Below are positions 26,964 to 36,229 of a stretch of 64,000 nucleotides of DNA, in pieces (within the stretch, counting starts at the first letter, position 1; each line of letters opens with the position of its first letter). Source of the stretch: Streptomyces sp. MH60 (lineage in GTDB: Bacteria > Actinomycetota > Actinomycetes > Streptomycetales > Streptomycetaceae); NCBI RefSeq assembly GCF_002939385.1, contig NZ_MULI01000005.1, positions 124,001-188,000 of the forward strand. The letters are read 5' to 3'. Both the position numbers and the translations under genes were made by a program. The notes under the pieces are model-generated. The model made no database searches, was not told where the DNA came from, and saw nothing but the letters and a program-made list of their open reading frames with translations.

Positions 26964-27260
26964 ATGGCAACCGATTACGACACTCCACGCAAGACCGACG
27001 ACGACGTCGACTCGGACAGCCTCGAAGAGCTGAAGGCCAGGCGGAACGACAAGTCCGCCTCGGCCGTCGACGTCGACGAGTTCGAGGCCGCGGAAGGCCT
27101 CGAACTTCCCGGCGCCGACCTCTCGAACGAGGAACTGGCCGTCCGTGTACTGCCGAAGCAGCAGGATGAGTTCACCTGCATGAGCTGCTTCCTGGTCCAC
27201 CACCGCAGCCAGCTGGCCCGGGAGAAGAACGGCCAGCCGATCTGCCGCGACTGCGACTGA
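26964..27260 (+). CDS. DUF4193-type small zinc-ribbon protein
   Basis: This 98-residue acidic protein has two CxxC knuckles at the C-terminus, CMSC and CRDC, separated by about twenty residues. This zinc ribbon is typical of the DUF4193 family common in actinobacteria. A GGGGGAGAGCGACC leader precedes the ATG. The first 70 residues are rich in Asp and Glu. Function is unknown. The next gene starts 13 bp downstream, so the pair may be an operon. Confidence 0.88.
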   Translation: MATDYDTPRKTDDDVDSDSLEELKARRNDKSASAVDVDEFEAAEGLELPGADLSNEELAVRVLPKQQDEFTCMSCFLVHHRSQLAREKNGQPICRDCD

Positions 27261-27273
27261 GGCGGGGTCGGCC

Positions 27274-28227
27274 GTGACTGGCTCGACCCCTCCCTGGAAG
27301 CGCCGTTTCTCCCGACGAGGAGCGGACCAAGGGCCGTCCGACGGCCCGTACAGCGCGCGTGACGACGAGCGGGGCCCGACCGATACGGGGAGGGCCCCGC
27401 TCGAACCGGTGGCCGACCGGAGTGACCTCCCGGCGACCACGCGACCGCCGGCGCCCGCTGCCCGGCGCCGGGCAGCGGCGTTCCGGGAGAAGGCGGGGCA
27501 GGGGGTCCGCAACGGCGGTGCCCGCGCCAGGGCTGCCCTGGGACACCTCGCCGACCGGATCATCGACCTGGCCCCGCGGGTGCCCGTACGGGACCTGGCG
27601 ACGCTGCGCAGGCAGTTCCCGGGCCTCGGCCCCGAAGAGCTGGCCGACCGGCTCGTGGCCGGCGCGGCCAAGGGCACGGCGACCGTGGGAGCGGGCATCG
27701 GAGCGGCGGCGATGCTGCCCGTGCCGCCCGCGATGCCCACCGAACTGGCCGCCGAGATCACCGGAGTCGCGGCGATCGAGCTCAAGCTGATCGCCGAACT
27801 CCACGAGGTCTACGGCGTACGCCCGCCGGGCGGTCTCGGGCAGCGCAGCACCGCGTACCTGAACTCGTGGTCGGACGAGCGCGGCGTCGACGTGTCCAAG
27901 CCGTCGACCCTCGGCTCGGCGATGAACGGCCCCATGAAGCGCCAGCTGCGCCAGCAGATCATGAAGCGGATGGTGCGCGACCTGCCAAACCTGATGCCGT
28001 TCATGGTGGGTGCGGCCGTGGGCGCGGTCATGAACCGCCGCGACACCAGAAAGCTGGCCGCCAGGATCCGGACCGACCTGCGCAAGCACCAGGTCGCCTG
28101 GAGCGCCCTGGACGACCTCCCCGCCCTGGAACGCCCGCGGGACGCCCTGGACATGGGCGAGATCACCAAGGGCATCGGACCCGGCTCCGTCGGCCGCGGG
28201 GAAAACTTCGGCAAAGACGGCCGCTGA
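27274..28227 (+). CDS. Conserved hypothetical protein with central hydrophobic segment
   Basis: This 317-residue protein is not confidently recognised. Residues 1-85 are basic, Pro/Arg-rich and probably disordered. Residues 85-260 are more conserved-looking, with a Gly/Ala-rich segment GTATVGAGIGAAAMLPVPPAMP and another hydrophobic stretch LMPFMVGAAVGAVMN that may contact the membrane. The start is GTG at 27274. It follows the zinc-ribbon gene by 13 bp and converges on the DUF3093 gene. Confidence 0.75.
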   Translation: MTGSTPPWKRRFSRRGADQGPSDGPYSARDDERGPTDTGRAPLEPVADRSDLPATTRPPAPAARRRAAAFREKAGQGVRNGGARARAALGHLADRIIDLAPRVPVRDLATLRRQFPGLGPEELADRLVAGAAKGTATVGAGIGAAAMLPVPPAMPTELAAEITGVAAIELKLIAELHEVYGVRPPGGLGQRSTAYLNSWSDERGVDVSKPSTLGSAMNGPMKRQLRQQIMKRMVRDLPNLMPFMVGAAVGAVMNRRDTRKLAARIRTDLRKHQVAWSALDDLPALERPRDALDMGEITKGIGPGSVGRGENFGKDGR

Positions 28228-28274
28228 CCGCGGCCTGCCTCCGCCGCGCCGCGACCCGGTCCGCCGGACAGGTG

Positions 28275-28739
28275 CTACGCGGCCGCGGCCTTCGCCGCCG
28301 TCAGGGCCTCGATCAGCCGCTCCGGCTCGCGCGTCGACAGGTACAGGTACGGAGTCGGGTCCTCCGGGTCCGTGACCAGCACCCGCACGGCCCGCGGGAT
28401 GTAGGCGCGCAGCAGCAGGAACGCCCTGGTGTCGGCCTTGTACGTGCGCCAGGCGCGGGCCTCCTCCGGGTCGAGGACCTCCGCCTCGCCCAGCGCCGAG
28501 AGCGGCACCCTGGCCTCGCCCGCGATCAGCGAGTCGCCCACGATCCGGATGCGGACCGCGCCGTACGAACTGGCCGCCACCGCGGCCACCGCGGTCCCGC
28601 CCGCCAGGCCGCCCAGCATCGGCAGCGTGCCGAAGGGCAGCAGGATCAGCGCGAACGCCAGCCCCACCAGGAAGGAGACGAGCCACCAGGAGCGGGGCGC
28701 GGTGAGTCGTTCTTCGTACGGGGCCGTGGAGAGCTGCAT
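28275..28739 (-). CDS. DUF3093 membrane protein
   Basis: This 154-residue protein has two adjacent hydrophobic segments near the N-terminus (WWLVSFLVGLAFALILLPFG and MLGGLAGGTAVAAVAASS) followed by a cytoplasmic domain with PRAVRVLVTDPEDPTPYLYLSTR. This is the layout of DUF3093 proteins found next to dut in actinobacteria. The ATG at 28739 diverges from the thioesterase gene 57 bp away. Function is unknown. Confidence 0.85.
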   Translation of the reverse strand: MQLSTAPYEERLTAPRSWWLVSFLVGLAFALILLPFGTLPMLGGLAGGTAVAAVAASSYGAVRIRIVGDSLIAGEARVPLSALGEAEVLDPEEARAWRTYKADTRAFLLLRAYIPRAVRVLVTDPEDPTPYLYLSTREPERLIEALTAAKAAAA

Positions 28740-28796
28740 GAACCAAGCTTGGCACGGTATCGGTGTTCGGCCGACGCGCGGGTAAGGTCTGCGCCT

Positions 28797-29381
28797 GTGA
28801 GTGGTACTTCCCCAGGTCTCCAGCCCCCCGCCGACGCCGTGAAACCCGTACGGCACCCCGACGCGCCCGCCCCCGGCGAGCTGCTCGGCGCCCACTACGG
28901 ACAGTGCTTCGGCTGCGGCGGCGACCAGCCCCACGGGCTGCACCTCCAGGCGCGGGCGGGTGAAGGCGTGTCGATCACCGCCGAGTTCACCGTCCGCCCC
29001 GCCCACCAGGGCGCGCCCGGTCTGGCGCACGGCGGCGTGCTGGCCACCGCCCTGGACGAGACGCTGGGCTCGCTGAACTGGCTGCTGCGCACGATCGCGG
29101 TGACCGGACGGCTGGAGACCGACTTCCGGCGGCCGGTGCCCGTGGACACGACGCTGTACCTGGAGGCCGAGGTCACCGCGGTGGCCGGCCGCAAGATCTA
29201 CTCCACCGCCACCGGCCGGATCGGCGGACCCGACGGCCCCGTGGCCGTTCGCGCCGACGCCCTCTTCATCGAGGTCGAGGTCGAGCACTTCGTCCGGAAC
29301 GGCCGCGAGGAGGAGATCCGCGCCGCCATGGACGACCCCGACCAGCTCCGCCGCGCCCGCGCCTTCGAGGTGAACCCGTGA
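28797..29381 (+). CDS. PaaI-type hotdog-fold thioesterase
   Basis: The 194-residue protein has a hotdog domain with FGCGGDQPHGLHLQ, GAPGLAHGGVLATALDETLG (the conserved HGG and Asp/Glu region) and TDFRRPVPVDTTLYLEAEV. Such enzymes hydrolyse acyl-CoA thioesters. The GTG at 28797 is chosen because TAAGGT at 28783-28788 sits eight bases upstream and no ribosome site is present, suggesting a leaderless mRNA. Its stop overlaps the dut start by four bases, so the two are coupled. Confidence 0.88.
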   Translation: MSGTSPGLQPPADAVKPVRHPDAPAPGELLGAHYGQCFGCGGDQPHGLHLQARAGEGVSITAEFTVRPAHQGAPGLAHGGVLATALDETLGSLNWLLRTIAVTGRLETDFRRPVPVDTTLYLEAEVTAVAGRKIYSTATGRIGGPDGPVAVRADALFIEVEVEHFVRNGREEEIRAAMDDPDQLRRARAFEVNP

Positions 29382-29929
29382 GCCGTGCCGACCTCGAGGT
29401 GCTGATCCGGCGCGTCGACCCCGACGTACCGCTGCCCGCGTACGCGCAGCCCGGCGACGCCGGCGCCGACCTGCGCACCACCGTCGGCTGCGAGCTGGCG
29501 CCCGGCGAACGCGCCGTTCTGCCCACCGGCGTGTCTGTGGCGCTCCCCGAGGGGTACGCGGCCTTCGTGCACCCACGTTCCGGACTGGCCGCCCGCTGCG
29601 GTGTCGCCCTCGTGAATGCCCCGGGGACGATTGATGCCGGGTACCGTGGGGAGATCAAGGTGATCGTGGTGAATCTCGACCCGCGCGAGAGCGTGCGGTT
29701 CGAGCGCTTCGACCGGATTGCCCAACTGGTCGTCCAGCAGGTCGAGAGGGTCCGCTTCCGTCAGGTCGCGGAGCTTCCCGACTCGGCGCGGGCCGAGGGG
29801 GGCTTCGGGTCCACCGGCGGCCACGCCGGGTTGGACCGTGCAAGCGGCACAAGCGGTCAGGTCGCCGAGGGCGGCCCGACGGGTGGGAATCGATACGCTT
29901 CGGTCGTATCCGACCGGGAAGGACAGTGA
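29378..29929 (+). CDS. dut: dUTP diphosphatase
   Basis: This 183-residue enzyme converts dUTP to dUMP, keeping uracil out of DNA. All five dUTPase motifs are visible: DAGADL, PRSGLA, GTIDAGYRGEI, RIAQLV and GGFGSTGG. The family is normally about 150-170 residues, and the C-terminus here extends by a Gly/Ser-rich tail. It starts with GTG overlapping the thioesterase TGA. The next gene begins one base after its stop. Confidence 0.96.
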   Translation: MSRADLEVLIRRVDPDVPLPAYAQPGDAGADLRTTVGCELAPGERAVLPTGVSVALPEGYAAFVHPRSGLAARCGVALVNAPGTIDAGYRGEIKVIVVNLDPRESVRFERFDRIAQLVVQQVERVRFRQVAELPDSARAEGGFGSTGGHAGLDRASGTSGQVAEGGPTGGNRYASVVSDREGQ

Positions 29930-29930
29930 C

Positions 29931-30683
29931 GTGTTCGGACGTCGCAAGAAGAGGGATGCCGCCGAGGACGCGGCCGGCGAGACCGAGCAGGTCGTCGACA
30001 GCGTCGACACCGAGGCGGACGAAGAGCGCGAACGCGTGCGGCTCGAGCCCGAGCCGCGCCCCGACGGGCCCTGGGACAGCACCGAGGTCCGCGACCCGGC
30101 CGAGGGCCGGGTCGACCTGGGCGGCCTTTTCATCCCCGGGGTCGACGGCATGGAACTGCGGGTGGAGGTCGCGGGCGACGCGATCGTCGCCGCGACCGTG
30201 GTGCTGCGCGACAGCGCCATCCAGCTCCAGGGCTTCGCCGCGCCCAAGCGCGAGGGCATCTGGGGCGAGGTGCGCGAGGAGATCGGCTCCGGCATCACCC
30301 AGCAGGGCGGCATCATCGACGAGGTCGAGGGTCCGCTGGGCTGGGAGCTGCGGGCCCAGGTCCCGGTGCAGCTGCCGGACGGCACGGGCGGCTTCCAGGT
30401 CGTGCGGTTCGTCGGCGTGGACGGGCCCCGCTGGTTCCTGCGCGGCGTGATCTCGGGCCAGGGAGCGGTGCAGCCGCAGGCCGCCGGTCTCCTGGAGCAG
30501 ATCTTCCGGGACACGGTCGTCGTCCGCGGCGAGGGCCCGATGGCCCCCCGCGACCCCATCGTCCTGAAGCTGCCGAACGACGCGCAGATGGTCCCCGAAG
30601 GGGTCCAGCAGGAGGAGGGCTCCCGCTTCGCCGGCGGCATGGGCCAGCTCCAGCGCGGACCGGAGATCACCGAGGTTCGCTAG
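29931..30683 (+). CDS. DUF3710 protein
   Basis: This 250-residue soluble protein begins VFGRRKKRD with a basic patch, then an acidic linker, then the conserved DUF3710 core (DLGGLFIPGVDGMELRVEV through GVISGQGAVQP). Family members commonly follow dut in actinobacteria, and their function is unknown. The GTG at 29931 directly follows the dut TGA with GGAAGGACAG upstream. A hairpin terminator lies 37 bp after its stop. Confidence 0.88.
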   Translation: MFGRRKKRDAAEDAAGETEQVVDSVDTEADEERERVRLEPEPRPDGPWDSTEVRDPAEGRVDLGGLFIPGVDGMELRVEVAGDAIVAATVVLRDSAIQLQGFAAPKREGIWGEVREEIGSGITQQGGIIDEVEGPLGWELRAQVPVQLPDGTGGFQVVRFVGVDGPRWFLRGVISGQGAVQPQAAGLLEQIFRDTVVVRGEGPMAPRDPIVLKLPNDAQMVPEGVQQEEGSRFAGGMGQLQRGPEITEVR

Positions 30684-30720
30684 GCGAGGACGCGACACGG
30701 CTGGTCGCCGTACGCGCCAC

Positions 30721-30752
30721 GAGGGCCGCTTCCCCAGGGGGACGCGGCCCTC
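30721..30752 (+). terminator. Terminator after the dut-DUF3710 operon
   Basis: GAGGGCCGC (30721-30729) pairs with GCGGCCCTC (30744-30752). The loop holds a further CCCC/GGGG pair. Confidence 0.7.
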
Positions 30753-30870
30753 TCGCCGGTACGGACCGGGGCGGTCGCGTCGGACGATCGGGCCGCGGCC
30801 GTTGAATCCGCCGGCCCGCGGTGGTGATACTGGCGCCCGGTTCACGGGGCACGACGGGGGAGGGCACAAC

Positions 30871-31563
30871 ATGAGCCAGGTGGTCACGGAGACCATGGTG
30901 CGCGTCGAGGACGTGCGGAAGTCGTACGGCAGGGACAGCGCCGCCGTGCACGCCCTGCGCGGCGTCTCCTTCGACGTGCCGCGCGGTGAGCTGGTCGCCC
31001 TCAAGGGGCGGTCGGGATCCGGGAAGACCACCCTGCTCAACATCGTCGGCGGCCTCGACACACCGGACGCCGGACGCGTGGAGGTCGACGGCCGGGACCT
31101 CGCGGAGCTGGACGAGGACGGGCTGCTCGCGCTGCGCCGGGACCGGGTCGGCTTCGTCTTCCAGTCCTTCGGGCTCATCCCGATCCTCACCGCCGCCGAG
31201 AACGTCGGCGTACCGCTGCGGCTGCGCCGGGCCGCGCCGAAGGAACGCGAGGAACGCGTCGAGCTGCTGCTCTCCCTGGTGGGCCTCGCCGACCACGCCG
31301 CCCAGCGCCCCGGCGAGCTGTCCGGCGGGCAGCAGCAGCGGGTCGCCATCGCCCGCGCCCTCGCCAACGACCCCGCGCTGCTGATCGCCGACGAACCCAC
31401 CGGCCAGCTGGACGCGGAGACCGGGCACTCGGTGATGGAGCTGCTGCGGGCCGTCGTACACAGCGAACGGGTCACCGCCCTGGTCGCCACCCACGACGCC
31501 ACCCTGCTCGACCTCGCCGACCGGGTGCTGGAGCTGCGGGACGGGGAGATCGTCGAGCAGTGA
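30871..31563 (+). CDS. ABC transporter ATPase (MacB/LolD type), no adjacent permease
   Basis: This 230-residue ATPase has Walker A GRSGSGKTT, signature LSGGQQQR, Walker B LLIADEPT and the switch histidine in VATHD. It belongs to the MacB/LolD/FtsE-like group, which usually pairs with an FtsX-type permease. None lies nearby, so its partner must be elsewhere. The ATG at 30871 follows GGGGGAGGG. The next gene, kdpD, starts 121 bp downstream. Confidence 0.88.
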   Translation: MSQVVTETMVRVEDVRKSYGRDSAAVHALRGVSFDVPRGELVALKGRSGSGKTTLLNIVGGLDTPDAGRVEVDGRDLAELDEDGLLALRRDRVGFVFQSFGLIPILTAAENVGVPLRLRRAAPKEREERVELLLSLVGLADHAAQRPGELSGGQQQRVAIARALANDPALLIADEPTGQLDAETGHSVMELLRAVVHSERVTALVATHDATLLDLADRVLELRDGEIVEQ

Positions 31564-31684
31564 CGCCCCGGCGTCAGAGTTCCGTCAAGGACGGCCGGCA
31601 CCCCCGTCCCCGCCCCTTTTGCCGCGATGGGGGGTCGTAGGGTCGACGCTGCGCAATCAGCGGTGACCGGAAGACAATGAGGCC

Positions 31685-34240
31685 ATGGGACGCGGCAAGC
31701 TTCGGATCTACCTCGGTGCGGCACCGGGCGTCGGCAAGACGTACGCGATGCTGTCCGAGGCGCACCGGCGCGTCGAACGGGGCACCGACTGCGTGGTGGC
31801 CTTCGTCGAGCACCACGGCAGGGCACGCACCGAGGTGATGCTGCGCGGCCTGGAAGAGGTGCCGCGCCGGGAGATCGAGTACCGGGGCGCCGCCTTCACC
31901 GAGCTGGACCTGGACGCGGTGCTGGCCCGCCGCCCCCGGGTGGCGCTGGTGGACGAGCTGGCCCACACCAACGTCCCCGGCGTGCGCAACGCCAAGCGCT
32001 GGCAGGACGTCGAGGAACTCCTCGCCGCCGGCATCGACGTCGTCTCGACCGTCAACATCCAGCACCTGGAGTCACTCGGCGACGTCGTGGAGTCCATCAC
32101 CGGCGTACGGCAGCGCGAGACGGTGCCGGACGAGGTGGTGCGCCGCGCGGACCAGATCGAACTGGTCGACATGTCGCCGCAGGCACTGCGCCGGCGCATG
32201 GCCCACGGCAACATCTACCAGCCGGACAAGGTCGACGCGGCCCTGTCCAACTACTTCCGCCCCGGCAACCTCACCGCCCTGCGCGAGCTGGCGCTGCTGT
32301 GGGTCGCGGACCGGGCCGACGAGTACCTCCAGCAGTACCGCAGCGAGCACCGGGTCTCGAAGATATGGGGCTCGCGCGAACGCATCGTGGTCGGCCTGAC
32401 CGGAGGCCCCGAAGGACGGACGCTGATACGACGGGCCGCGCGCCTCGCCGAGAAGGGTGCCGGCGGCGAGGTGCTGGCCGTGTACATAGCCCGCAGCGAC
32501 GGCCTGACCTCAGCCTCCCCGAAGGAGCTGGCCGTGCAGCGCACTCTGGTGGAGGACCTCGGCGGCACCTTCCACCACGTGCTCGGCGAGGACATACCGG
32601 CCGCACTGCTCGACTTCGCCCGCGGCGTCAACGCCACCCAGATCGTCCTCGGCTCCTCACGCCGCAAGACCTGGCAGTACGTCTTCGGACCCGGCGTCGG
32701 CGCCACCGTCGCCCGCGAGTCCGGCTCCGACCTGGACGTCCACATCGTGACCCACGAGGAGGTCGCCAAGGGCCGCGGGCTGCCGGTGGCCAGGGGCGCG
32801 CGGCTCGGCCGGTCCCGGAGCGTCTGGGGCTGGTTCGCGGGCCTGGGCGGTCCTGTGCTGCTGTCGCTGCTGCTCAGCACCGTCCACCTCGGCCTCGCCA
32901 ACGACGTGCTGCTCTACCTGGCGCTGACCGTCGCGGCCGCCCTGCTCGGCGGGCTGTACCCGGCGCTCGCCTCGGCCGCGGTGGGGTCGCTGCTGTTGAA
33001 CTGGTTCTTCACGCCCCCCGTCAACCGGATCACCATCGCCGACCCGAGGAACATGCTTGCGCTCGCCATATTCGTGGGCGTCGCGCTCTCCGTCGCCTCG
33101 GTCGTCGACGTCGCGGCCCGCCGCACCCACCAGGCCGCCCGGCTGCGCGCCGAGTCGGAGATCCTGTCCTTCCTCGCCGGTGACGTGCTGCGCGGCGAGA
33201 CCAGCCTGGAGACGCTCCTGGAGCGGGTGCGCGAGACCTTCGGCATGGAGTCGGCCGCCCTCCTGGAGCGGGAGGGCGACGTGGCGCCCTGGACCTGCGC
33301 GGGACGCGCCGGGTCGGGACCGCCGGTCGACCGCCCGGAGGACGCGGACGTGGACATGCCCGTGGGCGACCACATGGCCCTCGCGCTGACCGGCCGGGTC
33401 CTGCCCGCGGAGGACCGCCGGGTGCTGGCCGCCTTCGCCGCCCAGGCCGCCGTCGTCCTGGACCGGCGCCGCCTGCGCGAGGAGGCCGACCAGGCCCGCG
33501 CGCTCGCCGAGGGCAACCGCATCCGCACGGCGCTGCTGGCCGCCGTCAGCCACGACCTGCGCACCCCGCTGGCCGGGATCAAGGCGGCGGTGACCAGCCT
33601 GAGGTCCGACGACGTGGCCTGGTCCGAGGAGGACCGGGCGGAGCTGCTCGAGGGCATCGAGGAGGGCGCCGACCGCCTCGACCACCTGGTGGGCAACCTG
33701 CTCGACATGTCCCGCCTGCAGACCGGCACCGTCACCCCGCTGATCCGCGAGATCGACGTGGACGAGGTGGCGCCGATGGCGCTCGGCGGGGTGCCCGAGG
33801 GCAGCGCGGAGCTGGACATCCCCGAGACGCTGCCCATGGTCGCCGTGGACGCCGGGCTCCTGGAGCGGGCGATGGCCAACCTGGTGGAGAACGCCGTCAA
33901 GTACAGTCCGGACGACCGGACCGTCCTGGTCGCCGCCAGTGCCCTCGCCGACCGCGTCGAGGTGCGGGTCGTGGACCGGGGACCGGGGGTGCCGGACGAG
34001 GCCAAGGACCGCATCTTCGAGCCCTTCCAGCGCTACGGCGACGCCCCGCGCGGGGCCGGGGTGGGACTCGGCTTGGCCGTGGCCCGCGGTTTCGCCGAGG
34101 CGATGGGCGGCACCCTGAACGCCGAGGACACCCCGGGCGGGGGTCTCACCATGGTCCTCACCCTCCGCGCGGTGGGCTCGTCCGGTGATTCCGGGCCGGC
34201 CCACCACCTGGCCACGGCAGAAAGGCAGGCCGCCCGATGA
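31685..34240 (+). CDS. kdpD: KdpD, potassium-responsive sensor histidine kinase
   Basis: This 851-residue protein has the full KdpD layout. The N-terminal KdpD domain contains P-loop APGVGKTY and VDELAHTNVPG. A universal-stress-protein-like domain follows (about 235-365), then four close membrane helices (about 385-490) and a GAF-like region. HisKA has His623 (AVSHDLRTPLAG), and an HATPase domain closes the protein. KdpD senses low K+ or turgor and phosphorylates KdpE. Its TGA overlaps the kdpE ATG. No kdpFABC genes are in the window. Confidence 0.94.
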   Translation: MGRGKLRIYLGAAPGVGKTYAMLSEAHRRVERGTDCVVAFVEHHGRARTEVMLRGLEEVPRREIEYRGAAFTELDLDAVLARRPRVALVDELAHTNVPGVRNAKRWQDVEELLAAGIDVVSTVNIQHLESLGDVVESITGVRQRETVPDEVVRRADQIELVDMSPQALRRRMAHGNIYQPDKVDAALSNYFRPGNLTALRELALLWVADRADEYLQQYRSEHRVSKIWGSRERIVVGLTGGPEGRTLIRRAARLAEKGAGGEVLAVYIARSDGLTSASPKELAVQRTLVEDLGGTFHHVLGEDIPAALLDFARGVNATQIVLGSSRRKTWQYVFGPGVGATVARESGSDLDVHIVTHEEVAKGRGLPVARGARLGRSRSVWGWFAGLGGPVLLSLLLSTVHLGLANDVLLYLALTVAAALLGGLYPALASAAVGSLLLNWFFTPPVNRITIADPRNMLALAIFVGVALSVASVVDVAARRTHQAARLRAESEILSFLAGDVLRGETSLETLLERVRETFGMESAALLEREGDVAPWTCAGRAGSGPPVDRPEDADVDMPVGDHMALALTGRVLPAEDRRVLAAFAAQAAVVLDRRRLREEADQARALAEGNRIRTALLAAVSHDLRTPLAGIKAAVTSLRSDDVAWSEEDRAELLEGIEEGADRLDHLVGNLLDMSRLQTGTVTPLIREIDVDEVAPMALGGVPEGSAELDIPETLPMVAVDAGLLERAMANLVENAVKYSPDDRTVLVAASALADRVEVRVVDRGPGVPDEAKDRIFEPFQRYGDAPRGAGVGLGLAVARGFAEAMGGTLNAEDTPGGGLTMVLTLRAVGSSGDSGPAHHLATAERQAAR

Positions 34241-34920
34241 CCCGGGTGCTCGTGATCGACGACGAACCGCAGATCGTGCGGGCCCTCGTGATCAACCTCA
34301 AGGCACGGCACTACGAGGTCGACGCCGCCCACGACGGAGCCACCGCCCTCCAGCTCGCCGCCGCCCGTCACCCGGACGTGGTGGTCCTCGACCTGGGCCT
34401 GCCCGACATGGACGGCGTCGAGGTGATCAGGGGACTGCGCGGCTGGACCCGGGTGCCGATCCTGGTGCTGTCCGCCCGGCACTCCTCCGACGAGAAGGTC
34501 GAGGCGCTGGACGCGGGCGCCGACGACTACGTCACCAAGCCCTTCGGCATGGACGAGCTGCTGGCCCGGCTGCGGGCCGCCGTCCGCCGGGCCGAACCCG
34601 TCCCCGGCGGCGAGGACGAGGTCGTCGTGGACACCGCGGAGTTCACCGTCGACCTGGCCGCGAAGAAGGTCAACCGGGGCGGCAGGGACGTACGTCTGAC
34701 GCCCACCGAGTGGCACCTGCTGGAGGTGCTGGTGCGCCACACGGGGCGCCTGGTCAGCCAGAAGCAGCTGTTGCAGGAGGTGTGGGGGCCGTCGTACGGG
34801 ACGGAGACGAACTACCTGCGGGTCTACATGGCCCAGCTGCGCCGCAAGCTAGAGGCGGACCCCGCGCACCCGCGGCACTTCATCACCGAGCCGGGCATGG
34901 GATACCGCTTCGAGAAGTGA
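34237..34920 (+). CDS. kdpE: KdpE, response regulator
   Basis: This 227-residue OmpR-family regulator has phosphoacceptor Asp52 (VVVLDLGLPDMDG), DDYVTKPF, and a C-terminal winged helix ending TEPGMGYRFEK. It overlaps kdpD by four bases (ATGA). KdpE normally activates the kdpFABC potassium pump. Here, nearby potassium genes (trkA-like pair, KimA-like permease) could also be targets, but this is inference. Confidence 0.93.
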   Translation: MTRVLVIDDEPQIVRALVINLKARHYEVDAAHDGATALQLAAARHPDVVVLDLGLPDMDGVEVIRGLRGWTRVPILVLSARHSSDEKVEALDAGADDYVTKPFGMDELLARLRAAVRRAEPVPGGEDEVVVDTAEFTVDLAAKKVNRGGRDVRLTPTEWHLLEVLVRHTGRLVSQKQLLQEVWGPSYGTETNYLRVYMAQLRRKLEADPAHPRHFITEPGMGYRFEK

Positions 34921-35014
34921 GAGGCAGTGCACGCGACGTGAGGGCGAAGTGAGCCTCGCCATCCCGTCCTGGCAGGGGTGCATGGCGGTCGGCGGGCCCC
35001 GGTACGCTTCAGAT

Positions 35015-35413
35015 ATGAGTGCTGCTCCGCGTTCCGACAAGCCGGTGGGCCGGTTCCGGCGCATGTTCGACCGGCTCTCCTCCTCCCAGGAGGAGCTGGA
35101 GTCGGAGGAACTGCGCGAGGACGCCGACACCGCCGGCTGCACGCGCATCGGAGACTGCCAGGACCGGCAGGTCGTGTCGGTTACTGGTACCTTGCGCACG
35201 GTCACCCTGCGACCGCGTGCGGGCGTTCCGGCCCTGGAGGCCGAGCTGTTCGACGGTTCCGCCGCCCTGGACGTGGTGTGGCTGGGCAGACGCTCCATCG
35301 TGGGTATAGAGCCGGGGCGCAAGCTCATCGCATCGGGCCGGATCTCCATGAGCCACGGCCGCCGGGTGCTCTTCAACCCGAAATACGAACTGAGACCCCT
35401 CGGACGGGAGTAG
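35015..35413 (+). CDS. OB-fold nucleic-acid-binding-like protein
   Basis: This 132-residue protein has an OB-fold core (VVSVTGTLRTVTLRPR... ALDVVWLGRRSIVGIEPGRKLIASGRIS) resembling RecG/tRNA-synthetase-type OB domains. A charged N-terminus with SSSQEELESEEL precedes it. TACGCT at 35003-35008 lies six bases before the ATG at 35015 and no ribosome site is visible, so a leaderless start is favoured. The DUF3159 gene starts three bases after its stop. Confidence 0.83.
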   Translation: MSAAPRSDKPVGRFRRMFDRLSSSQEELESEELREDADTAGCTRIGDCQDRQVVSVTGTLRTVTLRPRAGVPALEAELFDGSAALDVVWLGRRSIVGIEPGRKLIASGRISMSHGRRVLFNPKYELRPLGRE

Positions 35414-35416
35414 CCG

Positions 35417-36229
35417 GTGACGTCGCTCGACAAGCCGACCGAAGAGACGACAGAGGCCGACGACGCCCGGGCGGTGACGGAGGCCGCGCTGTTCGAGGCG
35501 TTCGGCGGCGTGCGGGGCATGATCGAGACGGTGCTTCCGGGCCTGCTCTTCGTCACCATCTTCACCCTCAACAACGACCTGCACATGTCGGCGATCGCGG
35601 CCCTGGCCGTGTCGGTGGTGCTGGTCGTCGTCCGGCTGGTGATGAAGGACACCGTCAAGCACGCGTTCAGCGGGGTCTTCGGCGTCGCCTTCGGCGTGGT
35701 CTTCGCGATGATGACCGACAACGCCAAGAACTTCTATCTGCCGGGCATGCTCTACACCCTGGGCCTGGCGCTGGCGTACATCGTCACCTCGCTGGCCGGG
35801 GTGCCGCTGATCGGCCTGATCCTCGGCCCGGTCTTCAAGGAGAACCTCTCCTGGCGCACCCGCAACCCGGGCCGCAAGAAGGCGTACACCAAGGCCAGCT
35901 ACGCCTGGGGCTTCATCCTGCTCGCCAAGTCCGCGATCCTCTTCCCGCTGTACTGGTGGGCGGACACCGAGCAGCTCGGCTGGGTCCTGGTCACCCTGAA
36001 GATCCCGCCCTTCCTGCTCGCCGTCTGGCTGACCTGGGTCTTCCTGGCCAAGGCGCCGGCGCCCATCGACGTGTTCGCGGAGATGGAGGCGGCGGAGGAG
36101 GCCGAGAAGGCCCAGAAGGCCGAGCGGGAACGGAGCGAGCGGGGGGCGGGGGACCAGACCCTGCCGGGGCCGTCCGAGGCCGACGGGGAGGCCGCGGACC
36201 TGCGCGGCGGCAAGCACCGCAAGGCCTGA
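35417..36229 (+). CDS. DUF3159 membrane protein
   Basis: This 270-residue protein has about six hydrophobic segments (the first is MIETVLPGLLFVTIFTL) and a conserved GPVFKENLSWRTRNPGRKKAYTKASYAWG block, as in DUF3159 proteins of actinobacteria. The last 50 residues are charged and low in complexity (EAEKAQKAERERSERG). It starts with GTG at 35417. The function is unknown. The antisense 3' end of a TrkA gene overlaps its last 239 bp. Confidence 0.85.
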   Translation: MTSLDKPTEETTEADDARAVTEAALFEAFGGVRGMIETVLPGLLFVTIFTLNNDLHMSAIAALAVSVVLVVVRLVMKDTVKHAFSGVFGVAFGVVFAMMTDNAKNFYLPGMLYTLGLALAYIVTSLAGVPLIGLILGPVFKENLSWRTRNPGRKKAYTKASYAWGFILLAKSAILFPLYWWADTEQLGWVLVTLKIPPFLLAVWLTWVFLAKAPAPIDVFAEMEAAEEAEKAQKAERERSERGAGDQTLPGPSEADGEAADLRGGKHRKA

